Positions 63,028 to 64,000 of a DNA stretch of 64,000 nt are shown piece by piece; positions within the stretch are counted from its first letter, which is position 1, and each line of letters begins with the position of its first letter. Below the pieces are notes generated by a model. It did not search any database. It saw only the letters and a program-made list of their open reading frames with translations, and had not been told where the DNA came from. A program made the translations under genes and the position numbers. The DNA comes from Prosthecobacter debontii (GTDB lineage Bacteria; Verrucomicrobiota; Verrucomicrobiia; Chthoniobacterales; Chthoniobacteraceae): NCBI GenBank assembly GCA_945861385.1, contig CAMAUI010000004.1, positions 1-64,000 of the forward strand, in the 5' to 3' direction.

Positions 63028-63414
63028 TCAGCCACGCGAGCCGCGGCGGGAGAGCCAGCCGGCGACAAGGATGCCGGCGTAGTTGGCGGCGAGGTCGCCC
63101 AGGTCGAATTCGCGGCCGGGAATCCACATCTGGGAGCACTCCTCGATGGTCATCACGCTGGCAATGATCATCCCGCCGAGTTGCACGCGCACAAAGCCCA
63201 ATGAGACGAGACGTCCGCGCAGGGCGTGGTTCAGCGCCCAGGCGAGTGTTCCGATGAGGAGGAAATGCCCGGCTTTGTCGCTGCCTTGGTGATTTGCCAC
63301 CCAATCGAAAAGCCAGCGTGCCAATCCGCTGTCGGCGCATGCGATGACGATGACATCAAGGGCGAGAATCACCCCGAATGGCAGCCAGCGACGCCGTGCG
63401 GGCTCGTCCTTCAA
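63028..63414 (-). CDS. VanZ-like membrane protein
   Basis: A protein of about 128 residues. The likely start is the TTG at 63414, which overlaps the upstream TGA and has AGGGGAG five bases before it; the frame runs further back into the exonuclease gene. Four hydrophobic segments are visible ('PFGVILALDVIVIACA', 'GHFLLIGTLAWALNHAL', 'VQLGGMIIASVMTIEECSQM', 'LAANYAGILVAGWL'). The VanZ-family signature is the His in 'DKAGHF', the Glu in 'TIEECSQ' and 'FDLGDLAANYAG'. VanZ-like proteins have diverse or unknown envelope functions. It is translationally coupled to the exonuclease gene. Confidence 0.82.
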   Translation of the reverse strand: MKDEPARRRWLPFGVILALDVIVIACADSGLARWLFDWVANHQGSDKAGHFLLIGTLAWALNHALRGRLVSLGFVRVQLGGMIIASVMTIEECSQMWIPGREFDLGDLAANYAGILVAGWLSRRGSRG

Positions 63415-63998
63415 AACAGCTCCCCTTGTTGAAATGCGGTTCCTTTTGGGGCGAGGGCATTGCTGTTGGAGATGACTGGTTCCTGCGGAGGAGTTGCCGG
63501 GGGAGGCGTTGCACATGCCGACGCTTCCTTTCTCACATCCGCAGTGAGGCCTTTGAATTCGCACGCTTCCAGTGCGGCGATGAGTTCTGGCCAGCGGGGC
63601 GCGATGCGCATCTCCTCCATCGGCACGGGCAGTGCGAGGTCGGTGTCGAGACGCACCATCTCGCGGTTTTGCTCGATGAGCGGGATTGCGGCGCGAAGTT
63701 TTTCGCGGATGCGCTCGCTTTTCACCGAGTCGAGATTCGCGAGGACGGAATCCAGGCTGCCGTGCTCATTGATGAGAGTGGCGGCGGTCTTCTGGCCGAT
63801 GCCCCCGACTCCGGGGATGTTGTCCGCGGTGTCGCCGATGAGCGCGAGGACTTCGCCGATTTTTTGCGGCGGGACGCCCCATTTGGCGAGCACCTGCCCT
63901 GGGCCGAGCAGCGCAAATGCGTCGCCGGGAGCGGAAAGATCGGTCTTGTTCGTCGAGTACACGCGGCAGCGTTCGTCCACGAGTTGGAAGAGATCCTT
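63411..63998 (-). CDS. 5'-3' exonuclease (PolA N-terminal nuclease type), cut by the window's right edge
   Basis: Partial gene: the frame is open to the right edge ('KDLFQLVDERCRVYST' continues beyond the apparent GTG). The visible part is the C-terminal portion of a FEN-like 5' nuclease. It has 'GPGQVLAKWGVPPQKIGEVL', the conserved Asp pair in 'ALIGDTADNIPG', and the helix-3-turn-helix DNA-binding motif 'GVGGIGQKTAATLI'. The protein ends about 75 residues later, after a Pro/Thr-rich tail. There is no 3'-5' exonuclease or polymerase domain, so this is a stand-alone nuclease rather than full-length PolA. Role: removing RNA primers and 5' flaps. VanZ-like gene overlaps its stop. Confidence 0.85.
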   Translation of the reverse strand, partial: KDLFQLVDERCRVYSTNKTDLSAPGDAFALLGPGQVLAKWGVPPQKIGEVLALIGDTADNIPGVGGIGQKTAATLINEHGSLDSVLANLDSVKSERIREKLRAAIPLIEQNREMVRLDTDLALPVPMEEMRIAPRWPELIAALEACEFKGLTADVRKEASACATPPPATPPQEPVISNSNALAPKGTAFQQGELF

Positions 63999-64000
63999 GT

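Overview
The window looks like chromosomal DNA of a GC-rich member of the Verrucomicrobiota. Lineage clues are a giant secreted protein with autotransporter-associated beta-strand repeats and the 'DxDGDxxPNxxEYxxGG' C-terminal region common in that phylum, a PSD1 (cytochrome c/DUF1549/DUF1553) plus DUF1501 pair typical of Planctomycetota and Verrucomicrobiota, a type II pseudopilin with an FTLIELLVVI N-terminus, and many palindromic intergenic repeats. The assignment is inference; no rRNA is present.

Layout. 0-3.4 kb: a chimeric integrase/esterase ORF, a small unknown protein, a helical-repeat exported protein and an HExxH exported protein. 3.5-10.4 kb: a tightly overlapping MoxR-DUF58-small membrane protein-BatA-BatB-BatC operon followed by a ThuA-like gene. 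10.5-16.8 kb: a scarred region with the C-terminal half of uvrB, a transposase remnant fused to a copied gene fragment, the beta-strand-repeat protein and three copies of a short repeat. 16.8-33.3 kb: housekeeping genes (glgB, pseudopilin, xseA, glcF, lipoate/octanoyl-transferase-like gene, tRNA-Pro, tRNA-Thr, speA, aroD, sugar transferase, ABC exporter, C-terminal protease). 33.7-40.5 kb: PSD1/DUF1501, DUF1573 and a coiled-coil response regulator.

40.9-56.0 kb holds a second MoxR cluster: MoxR, DUF58, BatA-like, VWA, DUF4175-like, alpha/alpha-toroid and a large exported protein. Inside it sits an oppositely oriented REP-associated tyrosine transposase (RAYT), flanked by palindromic elements of REPIN type. 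Further copies occupy the next gene junctions and one lies at 33.3 kb. The hairpin arms of these elements change sequence between copies but keep their pairing, which is the strongest unexplained signal in the window. A second element at 62.9 kb has the canonical GTAG heads of REP sequences.

56.7-64 kb: dnaK, an AT-richer unknown gene with an MNT/HEPN-type pair, groES-groEL with a strong terminator, a VanZ-like protein and the C-terminal part of a 5'-3' exonuclease cut by the window edge. dnaK, groES, groEL, the second moxR and the pseudopilin gene are preceded by A/C-rich, G-poor leaders without a Shine-Dalgarno sequence, whereas some operon genes do carry one.

How the genes work together: each MoxR AAA+ ATPase is expected to act with its DUF58 and membrane VWA partners as an envelope-associated chaperone-like system. 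dnaK and groESL form a chaperone neighbourhood with a small accessory insert.
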